From contig JBFWXN010000006.1 of the NCBI GenBank assembly GCA_050187415.1, positions 1 through 64,000 on the forward strand: a stretch of DNA of 64,000 bases, in the 5' to 3' direction. Below, in pieces: positions 8,135-16,113 of the stretch (positions within the stretch are counted from its first letter, which is position 1; each line of letters starts with the position of its first letter). The position numbers were made by a program, and so were the translations under genes. Under the pieces are notes generated by a model. The model was given only the letters and a program-made list of their open reading frames with translations. It was not told the DNA's origin and made no database searches. This DNA comes from Ga0077555 sp050187415 (GTDB taxonomy: Bacteria; Pseudomonadota; Alphaproteobacteria; Rhizobiales; Hyphomicrobiaceae).

Positions 8135-8932
8135 GAATTTCGGCGTGTCGCTCGACTGGAACGGAAAAATGAGCCGCTTGTAGCGGTGGCGCGAGCGGCC
8201 GGCATGAGGCCAGCGCATGATGGCATCGACGGCCTCGATGCGTGGCGCTTTGCTGGTTGATGCGTCTTCGTAGATGCGGGCCACCCATTTGCCGAAATGC
8301 CGGTCGGGCTGCTCTTCGACCGGAGCCCCCACCGCGCACGCTTTCCAGGTGTCGTAGGCCGAATAGAGCAGTCCGTCGCCCACCTCGTGAAAGAGCATCT
8401 TGGGGGCTTCAGCCGAACGTTTGACGACCACGAGACGATCGTTGAAGACGCCCTTCAGCATCGCGATGAGCGCTTCGAACTCGAACTGATCGACGATATG
8501 AGGCCAGCCGTTGATGATGTCTCGCAACAGCGGCCGATTGGCGATCGCTGAGGCATCGAGGGTGCGCGACAGGAAATCGTTCGGCCGGGCCCGGCCGCCT
8601 TGCGTGAGCATCTGGGCGAGCCGGTCGGGGACGTCCGACATGCGGACCAGCTCGTTGCTCCAATCCTTGTCGAATGCCGATACCACCATGCGTTCGAAGC
8701 GGGTGTTACCGATCCAATCAAGTAAAGTGAATGTCGCGCGCTCGGTCACGAGATCGGGGCGCAGGCGCGTCTGGCAGGATGCTCCGAAGACGTTGATGGC
8801 GATGAAGCCCAGATTCTTGACGGCGTAATCGATGAATTCGCCGCCCGAGTAGGGGGAATCGAACGCAGCGCGCAGCTCCCTGGAGTCTCCCCTCCAGATT
8901 TCTCCCTGGTCATCAATCAGAAGCAGCAACAT
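8078..8932 (-). CDS. uncharacterised soluble protein
   Basis: About 284 residues beginning MLLLLIDDQGEIWRGDS, where a short beta strand opens the protein directly. The middle contains LVRMSDVPDRLAQML, WPHIVDQFEFEALIAML and a WKACAVGAP segment; the C-terminal third is basic (HAGRSRHRYKRLIFPF). The ORF could be extended to a TTG at 9001, but the extra 23 residues look like filler and have no ribosome-binding site; ATG 8932 has a nearby GAGG. The stop lies inside the 3' end of the convergent gene at 7295-8134. No family is recognised. A regulator with a sensor domain is possible but unsupported. Confidence 0.65.
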   Translation of the reverse strand: MLLLLIDDQGEIWRGDSRELRAAFDSPYSGGEFIDYAVKNLGFIAINVFGASCQTRLRPDLVTERATFTLLDWIGNTRFERMVVSAFDKDWSNELVRMSDVPDRLAQMLTQGGRARPNDFLSRTLDASAIANRPLLRDIINGWPHIVDQFEFEALIAMLKGVFNDRLVVVKRSAEAPKMLFHEVGDGLLYSAYDTWKACAVGAPVEEQPDRHFGKWVARIYEDASTSKAPRIEAVDAIMRWPHAGRSRHRYKRLIFPFQSSDTPKFLIGGTIVDDTIDLRIAGN

Positions 8933-9158
8933 CGCCTCGATCTTTCGGTTGGTACGCGGCCTGCTGGGCCATCCGCGATTGGAAGGTACCGACGTTGCCA
9001 AATGATTGAAGTAGAACCTAAACTGCTTGCTATAGGCGCGACCGGGGTGCGGCGTTTGGGGTCATGCCTAACAAACCGTGGAACGGTGTCTTATTACCAC
9101 CCTTGCCATACTCAGGACACAGGCATCGGCGCCAGAATGGTCGCGAAAGGGGCCTCCG

Positions 9159-10130
9159 ATGCTGCGTCTTGCGTTGCTTGTTCTGTCATCGATGCTGCTC
9201 GCCATTCTGCCGTGGCGCCCTCAGTCGGCTTTCGCCTCGCCTCCGAAGCAGGAGATGGCGTTTACCAGCCCGCAGGCGATCCTCGGCTGGATCAATCAAT
9301 ACCGGAGCCGGCCGGAGCCTATGCGGCTGCCGCTGGCCGTCAAGGCCATGAGTGCGCTCGGCGTGTTTCGCGATCTCGATGGGAGCGGCGTCTACATCGG
9401 GTTTATGGCTGGCGTGCTCGGAGCCAATCCGCAGAAGGCCGACCGGCTCATCACGGCGATGTTTCCCATGCCGCCAGAGGACCAGGTCGCCGTCGTCAGG
9501 GGCATTGCCTATTCGGGGCTGCCGGACTGGCGGGCCGTCCTTCAACGTTTTTCCGAACGCATGCCTGCGCGGGCGATCCTGATCAAGCGCCTCATCGACG
9601 GCAAGCTGCCGACCCTTGAGAAGCTGCCGCTCGACACCAGTCCCGCTGCCCTGGATACGCTTTGGGGTTACTACTTCGCGAGCGGCCGCAAAGAGCCGGT
9701 CGACCGCATCATAGACGCGCTGCAATGGGCCACCGAGGGCAATAGCGTCGACAAGCTGACCGCCGGCAGCATGGCGAAATGGACGCTCGCCAACAACGCG
9801 CTTCAGCGTAAGGATCTGCTTGATCATCTGAAGGCGGAAAAGCGGCGGCGGCCGAAGGCGGTGGCGGATCAACTGGCCGAAGTGATCGAGGCAGCCGAGA
9901 CCTACGAAACGTCTCAGATCCGTAAGCGTGCCCTGGCTGCGATCGAGGACCTGAAACGAAAAGGCCCCGAGAGCGCTCGCAAGATGTCCTATTGGGGCAT
10001 GGCGGGTCAGACCGCTCTTGCTCTCGGGTGCGTCGTGGCGGGCGCCATGGGACATGTCGAGATCGCGGTGCCGTGCGTCGTGGGCGGGGCGGCTTCGTCG
10101 GCGGCCATCAAGATGCTCACGCCCCAGTAG
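9159..10130 (+). CDS. secreted or periplasmic protein of unknown function
   Basis: A 323-residue protein with a signal peptide at 1-24 (hydrophobic core LLVLSSMLLAILPW, cleavage near SAFA). The mature region is helical and contains repeated MPPEDQVAVVRGI and LPDWRAVLQRF-type helices. The C-terminal 40 residues are hydrophobic and Gly/Ala-rich (GQTALALGCVVAGAMGH) and may be a membrane anchor. ATG 9159 is chosen because an AAAGGGG ribosome-binding site lies seven bases upstream and the signal peptide starts there; the ORF is open from 9078. It precedes purB by about 120 bases but shows no functional tie to it. The family is not recognised. Confidence 0.65.
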   Translation: MLRLALLVLSSMLLAILPWRPQSAFASPPKQEMAFTSPQAILGWINQYRSRPEPMRLPLAVKAMSALGVFRDLDGSGVYIGFMAGVLGANPQKADRLITAMFPMPPEDQVAVVRGIAYSGLPDWRAVLQRFSERMPARAILIKRLIDGKLPTLEKLPLDTSPAALDTLWGYYFASGRKEPVDRIIDALQWATEGNSVDKLTAGSMAKWTLANNALQRKDLLDHLKAEKRRRPKAVADQLAEVIEAAETYETSQIRKRALAAIEDLKRKGPESARKMSYWGMAGQTALALGCVVAGAMGHVEIAVPCVVGGAASSAAIKMLTPQ

Positions 10131-10251
10131 GGGTGGGTGCAGCAACGCCGGCCGGCCCAATCAACGGCTGCTGACGAACGAGCCTGCGTTGCGATCGGGG
10201 CCGGGCTCTGGTAGGCGTCGCCTGTCGACTGGCATGTGACCCGAGGCCCAA

Positions 10252-11559
10252 ATGATTCCGCGCTATGCCCGCCCCGAAATGGTGAAGGTCTGGGAACCGC
10301 AGACTCGATTCCGCATCTGGTTCGAGATCGAGGCGCACGCGGTCGAGGCGATGGCGGAACTCGGTATCGTACCCAAGGAAGCCTCGAAGATTATCTGGGA
10401 GAAAGGCTCGGCTGCCACGTTCGATGTGGCGCGCATCGACGAGATCGAGCGTGTGACGAAGCACGACGTGATCGCGTTTCTCACGCACCTCGCCGAGCAT
10501 GTGGGGCCGGAGGCGCGCTTCGTGCACCAGGGCATGACCTCTTCAGACGTGCTCGACACCTGCCTGAGTGTGCAACTCGTGCGCGCCTCGGACCTGCTGC
10601 TTGCCGATGTCGACCGGCTGCTCACCGCGCTCAAGGCGCGGGCCTTCGAGCACAAGATGACGATCACGATCGGCCGCAGTCACGCCATTCACGCCGAGCC
10701 GACGACGTTCGGCGTGAAGCTGGCGCAGGCCTACGCAGAATTCTCCCGGGCAAAAGAAAGACTACAGGCGGCCCGTCGCGAGGTTGCGACATGCGCCATT
10801 TCAGGCGCGATCGGCTCGTTTGCCAATATCGATCCCCGCGTCGAGGAGCACGTCGCCGCAAAGATGGGGCTGGTTCCCGAGCCTGTCTCGACGCAGGTCA
10901 TTCCGCGCGATCGCCACGCCATGTTCTTCGCCACGCTCGCCGTGGTGGCCTCGTCGATCGAGCGGCTCTCGATCGAGATCCGTCACCTGCAGCGGACGGA
11001 GGTGCTCGAGGCCGAGGAGTTCTTCTCCGAGGGGCAGAAGGGCTCGTCGGCCATGCCGCACAAGCGCAATCCCGTTCTGACCGAAAATCTCACCGGCCTG
11101 GCGCGCATGGTGCGCAGCTACGCATTGCCGGCCATGGAAAACGTGGCGCTCTGGCACGAGCGGGACATCTCGCACTCGTCGGTCGAGCGCATGATTGGGC
11201 CCGATGCCACTGTAACGCTCGATTTTGCCCTGAACCGGCTGGCGGGCGTCATCGAGAAGCTGATTGTCTATCCGGAGAACATGAAGGCCAACCTCGACCG
11301 GCTTGGGGGGCTGATCCACTCTCAGCGCGTTCTGCTGGCGTTGACGCAGAAAGGCGTCAGCCGCGAGGACAGCTATGCCTGGGTTCAACGCAATGCGATG
11401 CCGGTGTGGCGGGGGCAGGGGGATTTTCTAGCCCTGCTCAAGGCGGACAAGGACGTTTCGAAGGCGTTGTCGCCAGCCGAGCTCGAGGCGCTTTTCGATC
11501 TCGGCTACCACACCAAGCACGTCGACACGATCTTCCGCCGCGTGTTCGGCGAAGCGTGA
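10252..11559 (+). CDS. purB: adenylosuccinate lyase
   Basis: A 435-residue enzyme of the fumarase/aspartase superfamily. It cleaves SAICAR to AICAR and adenylosuccinate to AMP, each releasing fumarate, in the cytosol. The superfamily signature GSSAMPHKRNP is at 264-274, with the flexible catalytic loop serine within it. TSSDVLDTC near residue 98 and the GRSHAIHAEPTTFG block carrying the catalytic His near 140-150 are intact. Length is normal. The start ATG 10252 opens directly with the conserved IPRYARPEM sequence. It heads a same-strand run with other purine genes (purC, purS, purQ), interrupted by a hydrolase and the opposite-strand zeta subunit gene. Confidence 0.97.
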   Translation: MIPRYARPEMVKVWEPQTRFRIWFEIEAHAVEAMAELGIVPKEASKIIWEKGSAATFDVARIDEIERVTKHDVIAFLTHLAEHVGPEARFVHQGMTSSDVLDTCLSVQLVRASDLLLADVDRLLTALKARAFEHKMTITIGRSHAIHAEPTTFGVKLAQAYAEFSRAKERLQAARREVATCAISGAIGSFANIDPRVEEHVAAKMGLVPEPVSTQVIPRDRHAMFFATLAVVASSIERLSIEIRHLQRTEVLEAEEFFSEGQKGSSAMPHKRNPVLTENLTGLARMVRSYALPAMENVALWHERDISHSSVERMIGPDATVTLDFALNRLAGVIEKLIVYPENMKANLDRLGGLIHSQRVLLALTQKGVSREDSYAWVQRNAMPVWRGQGDFLALLKADKDVSKALSPAELEALFDLGYHTKHVDTIFRRVFGEA

Positions 11560-11632
11560 GCCGGGTTGGCAGGCTGTAACCGCGGGCCGATCTCATTCGT
11601 CCGGTCGCGTCGGCCGGTGGCAGAGGTATTCA

Positions 11633-12217
11633 ATGCGCATACGCGATATCGATATGCTGATCGTGCCGGGCTGGGGACGCAATAGCGAAGACCACTGGCA
11701 ATCGCGATGGGCACGAAATCTCAGCACGGCCCGGATCGTAGAACAGGATGACTGGGACCGCCCCGTCCGCGAGGCATGGGTATCGCGCATCGTTGCGGCG
11801 GCTGAGGCGGCGACGCGCCCGATCGTCCTCGTCGGCCACAGTTGCGGAGTGTTGGCCGTCGCCCATGCAGCGCCGGCTTTGGCGCGCTCGGGTGCGGTTG
11901 GCGCGTTCTTGGTCGCGCCGCCCGATCTCGAACGTCGAGAGCCCATCGAAGCATTCATGCAGGAGGCGGGGCCCGACGTCGCATATCCCGACACCTTCCT
12001 GCCGATCCCGACCGAGCCGCTGCCATTCCCGTCGAAGCTGATCGGCAGCTCCACTGATCCTTATTGCTCGGTCGAGCGCACGCAAGAGCTGGGCGCGGCC
12101 TGGGGCTCCGACGTCTCGATCGTTGCCGGCGCCGGCCACATCAATTCGGCCTCAGGCCACGGCCCATGGCCCGAAGGCTTGCTAACCCTCGGGCTCTTCC
12201 TCAGGTCGCTCGGCTAA
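11633..12217 (+). CDS. RBBP9/YdeN-family serine hydrolase
   Basis: A 194-residue compact alpha/beta hydrolase of the RBBP9/YdeN type (PF06821-like). The nucleophile elbow is GHSCG with S70, the acid is probably the Asp in GSSTDPYC near residue 140, and the catalytic His is in GAGHIN near residue 165, all in canonical order. The N-terminal VPGWGRNSEDHWQ block is diagnostic for the family. It is cytosolic. The 73-base gap after purB suggests possible co-transcription. The physiological substrate of bacterial members is generally unknown; esterase activity is expected. Confidence 0.85.
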   Translation: MRIRDIDMLIVPGWGRNSEDHWQSRWARNLSTARIVEQDDWDRPVREAWVSRIVAAAEAATRPIVLVGHSCGVLAVAHAAPALARSGAVGAFLVAPPDLERREPIEAFMQEAGPDVAYPDTFLPIPTEPLPFPSKLIGSSTDPYCSVERTQELGAAWGSDVSIVAGAGHINSASGHGPWPEGLLTLGLFLRSLG

Positions 12218-12232
12218 GGCAACGGTCGCGCC

Positions 12233-12556
12233 TCAGCGACCGGCTTCGATATCGCCGACGGCCTTGGCCAGGAATTCCGCCATCTGGTTGCGAATGTCGG
12301 CTTCTGCAACCGCGACGCCCTTGTCCGACAGGTCCTTCGAGACCTTTCGGACGACGTCATCATCCCCTTTTTCGGCCAGATCGGCCTTGCGTACAGCCCT
12401 GACGTAGTCGTCGACATCGGTACCGGTCAAGCCAAGCTTGGCAGCCGCCCACTCCGCGATCATCTTGTTGCGGCGGGACTCAGCCTTGAACTTAAGATCT
12501 TGATCATGCGCGAATTTCTTCTCAAAGCTCTTTTGGCGCTCGTCAAAGGTCGTCAT
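12233..12556 (-). CDS. F1-ATPase inhibitor zeta subunit (DUF1476)
   Basis: A 107-residue helical protein beginning MTTFDERQKSFEKKFAHD, typical of DUF1476. In alphaproteobacteria such as Paracoccus denitrificans this family is the zeta subunit, which binds F1-ATPase through its N-terminal helix and blocks ATP hydrolysis. The inhibitory N-terminal region (1-20) and the following helical domain are complete and the length is normal. ATG 12556 has GAGGA five bases upstream; an upstream extension to 12697 is not conserved-looking. It lies on the opposite strand between the RBBP9-like hydrolase and purC, a location commonly seen in Hyphomicrobiales. Confidence 0.9.
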   Translation of the reverse strand: MTTFDERQKSFEKKFAHDQDLKFKAESRRNKMIAEWAAAKLGLTGTDVDDYVRAVRKADLAEKGDDDVVRKVSKDLSDKGVAVAEADIRNQMAEFLAKAVGDIEAGR

Positions 12557-12897
12557 TGGGTCCTCGCCATCAAGGGTTGCATGGTCGATCCGATACGCGT
12601 TGATCGCGTGGCCGGGCCGCGTTAACGATCCGCTCTCCGAATAGCCTGCCCCGGCCGTTGAAATCAACTCTGCCGAGGCGGCGATCCTTACCATCATAGT
12701 GGCGGACCGAGAGCTGACATTGTTTCTCTACCCCGGTTCGGCTAGAGTCCGGGCCCGATCGAGGCGGCTCGGTACCGGCGCCCGCTACTGATGTGCGCAG
12801 CGTCAACTGCGCCGCAGCGAAAGGCGTCCAACCTGGCATCGCCGAACCGGCTCCCCGGGCAATAAGAACGACTGAGCTCCTTACGAGGATCGACGAG
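12557..12897. other. divergent intergenic region, zeta gene / purC
   Basis: This 341-base gap separates divergent genes and must hold both promoters. Apart from the candidate purC promoter at 12720-12748, I see no convincing operator, riboswitch or small ORF. The purC frame stays open back to 12793 without a plausible earlier start. Confidence 0.5.
12720..12748 (+). promoter_or_regulatory. candidate promoter upstream of purC
   Basis: TTGTTT (12720-12725) and TAGAGT (12743-12748) are separated by 17 bases in the 341-base divergent region between the zeta gene and purC. Both boxes deviate from consensus, so this is a candidate only. Confidence 0.3.
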
Positions 12898-13686
12898 ATG
12901 AACAGGCGGCGTCGCGTTTACGAGGGCAAGGCGAAGGTCCTCTACGAGGGCCCGGAGCCCGGAACGCTGATCCAGCACTTCAAGGACGATGCAACGGCCC
13001 TCAACGGCAAGAAGCACGCTCAGATCGATGGCAAGGGCGTGCTCAACAACCGCATTTCCGAATTCGTTTTTCAGCGCCTCGGCGAGATCGGCGTGCCGAC
13101 GCACTTCCTCAAGCGTATCAACATGCGTGAGCAACTGATCCGCGAGGTGGAAATTATTCCGCTCGAGGTGGTGGTACGCAATGTCGCTGCGGGATCGCTG
13201 TCTCAGCGTCTCGGCCTCGAAGAAGGCGCGCAGCTCCCGCGCTCGATCATCGAGTTCTATTACAAGAACGACAAGCTGAACGATCCGATGGTCTCGGAGG
13301 AGCACATCACGGCGTTCGGGTGGGCCAGTCCGCAAGAAATCGACGAGGTGATGAGCCTCGCGATCCGCATCAACGACTTCCTCGTCGGGTTGTTCCTCGG
13401 CATCGGCATCCGCTTGATCGACTTCAAGGTGGAGTTCGGCCGCCTGTGGGAGCAGAACGACCAGATGCGCATCGTGCTGGCCGACGAGATCAGCCCCGAT
13501 TGCTGCCGCCTGTGGGACGTCTCGTCGGGCGACAAGATGGACAAGGATCGCTTCCGTCGAGATCTCGGCGGTGTGCTGGAGGCCTACACCGAGGTCGCGC
13601 GCAGGCTTGGCGTACTGACCGAGAATCCGCGGCCGAAGGGCGTGGGCCCTGTGCTCGTGTCGACGAACGGACAAAAGCCGAATTGA
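12898..13686 (+). CDS. purC: phosphoribosylaminoimidazole-succinocarboxamide synthase
   Basis: SAICAR synthetase: ATP-dependent ligation of aspartate to CAIR in de novo purine synthesis, cytosolic. The 262-residue protein starts MNRRRRVYEGKAKVLYE, the typical first strand with the YEGKAK nucleotide-binding motif. The conserved blocks FKDDATALNG, VPTHFL and LIDFKVEFGR are intact, as is DEISPDCCRLW (Mg and substrate site). ATG 12898 was preferred over the longer ORF (from 12793) because it fits the family N-terminus and has GAGGA upstream. It is followed by purS 94 bases later, with purQ beyond. Confidence 0.97.
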   Translation: MNRRRRVYEGKAKVLYEGPEPGTLIQHFKDDATALNGKKHAQIDGKGVLNNRISEFVFQRLGEIGVPTHFLKRINMREQLIREVEIIPLEVVVRNVAAGSLSQRLGLEEGAQLPRSIIEFYYKNDKLNDPMVSEEHITAFGWASPQEIDEVMSLAIRINDFLVGLFLGIGIRLIDFKVEFGRLWEQNDQMRIVLADEISPDCCRLWDVSSGDKMDKDRFRRDLGGVLEAYTEVARRLGVLTENPRPKGVGPVLVSTNGQKPN

Positions 13687-13780
13687 CAGGGAGCCCGCAG
13701 AGAGTAGGGAGTGTCTCCAGCCGTTGCGGAGCAGTCGCTCGCGCACGGGTCGTGCCAACTCCCGAGGCTCGTTCCAGCAC

Positions 13781-14023
13781 ATGAAAGCCCGTATCAAGAT
13801 TACCTTCAAGACAGGCGTTCTCGACCCTCAAGGCAAGGCGATACAGACTGCGCTTGCCAGTCTCGGTTTTTCGGGCGTCGAGGACGTGCGCCAGGGCAAA
13901 TACATAGAGGTCGACCTCAAGGAGACCGACGAGGCGAAGGCCCGCGTCGAGATCGACCGGATGTGCCGCGAGCTGCTCGCGAACATGGTGATCGAGAACT
14001 ACAGCTATGAACTCGCCGCCTGA
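13781..14023 (+). CDS. purS: phosphoribosylformylglycinamidine synthase subunit PurS
   Basis: An 80-residue PurS protein, the small structural subunit of the three-component FGAM synthase (PurL-PurQ-PurS). It dimerises and helps channel ammonia from PurQ to PurL. The start MKARIKITFKTGVLDPQGKA and the central SLGFSGVEDVRQGKYIEVDL are diagnostic. Length is normal. ATG 13781 is chosen over the open upstream extension (from 13724) on family length. A 48-residue ORF starts inside its last codons. PurQ follows within 200 bases, but purL is not in the window. Confidence 0.95.
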   Translation: MKARIKITFKTGVLDPQGKAIQTALASLGFSGVEDVRQGKYIEVDLKETDEAKARVEIDRMCRELLANMVIENYSYELAA

Positions 14024-14153
14024 GCGCATCGAGCAATCGGACGTTCACGAGGATGCCGTCCGCGCGTTCAAAGTTCTGGCGACCAAGGCAGCGATGATTG
14101 TCGTCGTGCCGGTGCTTGCGGCGCTCCTCGCGATTTGGTGGCGCCTCGGCTGA
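14007..14153 (+). CDS. 48-aa single-TM membrane protein overlapping purS
   Basis: This ORF starts with ATG 14007 inside purS, in another frame, overlaps it by 17 bases and ends at TGA 14151-14153. It encodes 48 residues: a polar acidic N-terminal half (MNSPPERIEQSDVHEDAVRA) and one strong transmembrane segment (MIVVVPVLAALLAIWW), ending in RLG. The arrangement suggests translational coupling to purS. No family is recognised and the ribosome-binding site is weak. The clean TM helix followed directly by a stop, with purQ starting 68 bases later, favours a real small membrane protein over chance, but it could be spurious. Confidence 0.45.
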   Translation: MNSPPERIEQSDVHEDAVRAFKVLATKAAMIVVVPVLAALLAIWWRLG

Positions 14154-14221
14154 GGCGGCGCCAGCGCATCGCTCCGTCGAGAATGACCCAGTTAGATGCA
14201 ACCCAGGCAGGACTACGACCC

Positions 14222-14917
14222 ATGCGCTCGGCAGTCATCGTCTTCCCAGGCTCGAATTGCGATCGCGACGTCAAAGTGGCGCTGGAGGCGATCACAGGCC
14301 GTCCGGCGGACATGGTCTGGCACGGCGACAGGACTTTGCCCGACGTCGATGTGATCGTGCTGCCGGGAGGCTTCTCGTTCGGCGACTATCTTCGATGCGG
14401 GGCCATGGCGGCGCACTCGAATGTGATGCGCGAGGTCGTGGCGCGCGCCAAGGCGGGAACGCCTGTGCTCGGCATTTGCAACGGATTCCAGATCCTCTGC
14501 GAGACGGGCCTTCTGCCGGGCGTTCTGCAACGCAATGCCTCATTGAGGTTCGTGTGTCGGGATACCTTCCTCAAGGTAGAACGCGCGGATACGGTGTTCT
14601 CGCGGGCTTATGCGCAAGGCGAAATCATCAACCTTCCGGTGGCTCACGGCGACGGCAACTTCTTCGCCGACACAGCGACGCTCGATCGCCTCGAGGGGGA
14701 CGGGCGGGTGGTGTTTCGTTACGTTGATCCGAAGAGCGGCTTACCGACCCCCGCAGCCAATCCGAACGGCGCGCAGCGAAATATCGCGGGTATCTGCGAC
14801 GCGACGCGGCGCATCGTCGGGTTGATGCCGCATCCCGAGCGGCACTTCGACAAGATCCTTGGATCGGCCGACGGGCGACGCGTGTTCGAGAGCGCCATCG
14901 CCAGCCTGGCTGCTTGA
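14222..14917 (+). CDS. purQ: phosphoribosylformylglycinamidine synthase subunit PurQ
   Basis: The glutaminase subunit of FGAM synthase: it hydrolyses glutamine and passes ammonia to PurL. The 231-residue class I glutamine amidotransferase has its nucleophile C86 in GICNGFQ. The oxyanion-strand sequence LPGGFSFGDYLR lies at about 46-57, and the catalytic His-x-Glu pair is in MPHPERH near the C-terminus. ATG 14222 with AGGA eight bases upstream gives the canonical N-terminus MRSAVIVFPGSNCDRD. It ends the purine cluster; the next gene is unrelated, so purL must lie elsewhere. Confidence 0.97.
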   Translation: MRSAVIVFPGSNCDRDVKVALEAITGRPADMVWHGDRTLPDVDVIVLPGGFSFGDYLRCGAMAAHSNVMREVVARAKAGTPVLGICNGFQILCETGLLPGVLQRNASLRFVCRDTFLKVERADTVFSRAYAQGEIINLPVAHGDGNFFADTATLDRLEGDGRVVFRYVDPKSGLPTPAANPNGAQRNIAGICDATRRIVGLMPHPERHFDKILGSADGRRVFESAIASLAA

Positions 14918-14984
14918 CGGCCCTGCCTCGGCCTCCTGCTGAATGTAGCGCTGACGGGCCTGACAGGCGCGATGTGAGGGCGAC

Positions 14985-15524
14985 ATGGGCACCGACGCGA
15001 CGACCGCGATTCACGGTTCTCCCTGGAAAATGCTGGGTCTCGGGGTGCTCGGCATCGGCATGACGGCTCTCTCGGCGGTGATTGCCGTCGCGCCCCCGTT
15101 CTTGGCGTCGGTTGGCCTGTTCGGGCGCACATTCGGAGTGATCGGCGCGCTTTTCTTCGGCCTGTGCACGGTGCTGATCTTCTGGCGGGCAATAACTTCG
15201 ACAGGAGCGGTCGTGACGCTCAGTCCGACCGGGCTACGCGATGTCCGGGTCGCGTCCGAGGAAATACCATGGTCCGCTATCCGAGGAATCTCGACATGGG
15301 CCTTCCAGGGCCAAAAGATCATGGTCCTCGACGTCGACCCGAAGATCGAGGCCGGGCTTGGCCTCTCGGCGATCGCGCGCATGACCCACGATGCCAACCG
15401 ACTGCTCGGGGCCGACGGCCTTTGCGTCGCGTCGCAAGGGCTCGGAACGAGTTATGCGAGTTTGCTCGCAATAACGACGGCATATCTCGCCGCTCACGGC
15501 AGCTCTGCCGACATGCGGCACTGA
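14985..15524 (+). CDS. STM3941-like two-TM protein
   Basis: A 179-residue protein with two transmembrane helices at about 16-37 and 45-68, followed by a cytoplasmic beta-rich domain. The segment IPWSAIRGISTWAFQGQKIMVLDVDP (about 94-119) is the hallmark of the STM3941 family, whose soluble part resembles a bacterial PH-like domain. ATG 14985 has GAGGG four bases upstream. The function of the family is unknown. It follows purQ by 67 bases but has no evident purine role. Confidence 0.6.
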   Translation: MGTDATTAIHGSPWKMLGLGVLGIGMTALSAVIAVAPPFLASVGLFGRTFGVIGALFFGLCTVLIFWRAITSTGAVVTLSPTGLRDVRVASEEIPWSAIRGISTWAFQGQKIMVLDVDPKIEAGLGLSAIARMTHDANRLLGADGLCVASQGLGTSYASLLAITTAYLAAHGSSADMRH

Positions 15525-15530
15525 AGCCGG

Positions 15531-16046
15531 TCAGCCGCCGCGGTCCCGCCGCATGATCCAGAAAGGGCCGAACTGGGGATCACTCTCAATACGTCGCCAG
15601 CGAAAGCCCTTGGCCTCGACGGCGCGGATCGCCGCCTCGATTCCGACCGGAACCCGCGTTTCGCAGCCGATCGCCAAAGTCGTCGAGAGCACGGCGTCGG
15701 CAAGAAGAGCCAAGCCGTCGGCGCCGTGCCCTCTGCCACGATACGCCGCGCAGCCGATGAAGTACGTGCATTGCCAGATCCCGGGCTCGCAACGCGCGTT
15801 CTCTTGCATATCCATGAGCCCGTTATCGAAGGCATGCGCATAGCCGACGGCAGTCCCGTCGACCTCGATCATCCGACAAATGGCGCTTTCACTTTCAAGG
15901 GCGATCGCGATCTCGGCCTCGACAGCCGCCGGTGAGCCCCACCACGTTCGAATGGCGGGCTCCGAGAGCCAGGTCCGCACGAGTCTGCGATCCTCGTGCA
16001 CCAAGGGCCTCAGATCGGTCCGGACAGTCCGGCATCGTGCCGTCAT
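15531..16046 (-). CDS. GNAT-family N-acetyltransferase
   Basis: A 171-residue GNAT-fold protein. The N-terminal LRPLVHEDRRLVRTWLSEP block followed by WWG is typical of the AAC(6')/siderophore-acetylase-like branch. The acetyl-CoA loop is probably GCAAYRGRGHGADGLALLADA (about 100-120), and the VEAKGFRWRR strand-helix lies near the C-terminus. It is cytosolic. The substrate is unknown: an aminoglycoside-type, aminoacyl or peptide amine are all possible. It is convergent with the STM3941-like gene, with only 6 bases between the stops. Confidence 0.75.
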   Translation of the reverse strand: MTARCRTVRTDLRPLVHEDRRLVRTWLSEPAIRTWWGSPAAVEAEIAIALESESAICRMIEVDGTAVGYAHAFDNGLMDMQENARCEPGIWQCTYFIGCAAYRGRGHGADGLALLADAVLSTTLAIGCETRVPVGIEAAIRAVEAKGFRWRRIESDPQFGPFWIMRRDRGG

Positions 16047-16113
16047 GCGACGATCGGCCTCGCGGCGCCGTCCGGGATGGAGATCTGCACGGTTCCCGAT
16101 TTCCGAAGCCGCA

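Noticed and set aside
12223..12242. 7-bp hairpin CGGTCGC / GCGACCG between two convergent genes
   Set aside because: There is no T run on either side and the zeta stop lies inside it, so a terminator call is not justified.
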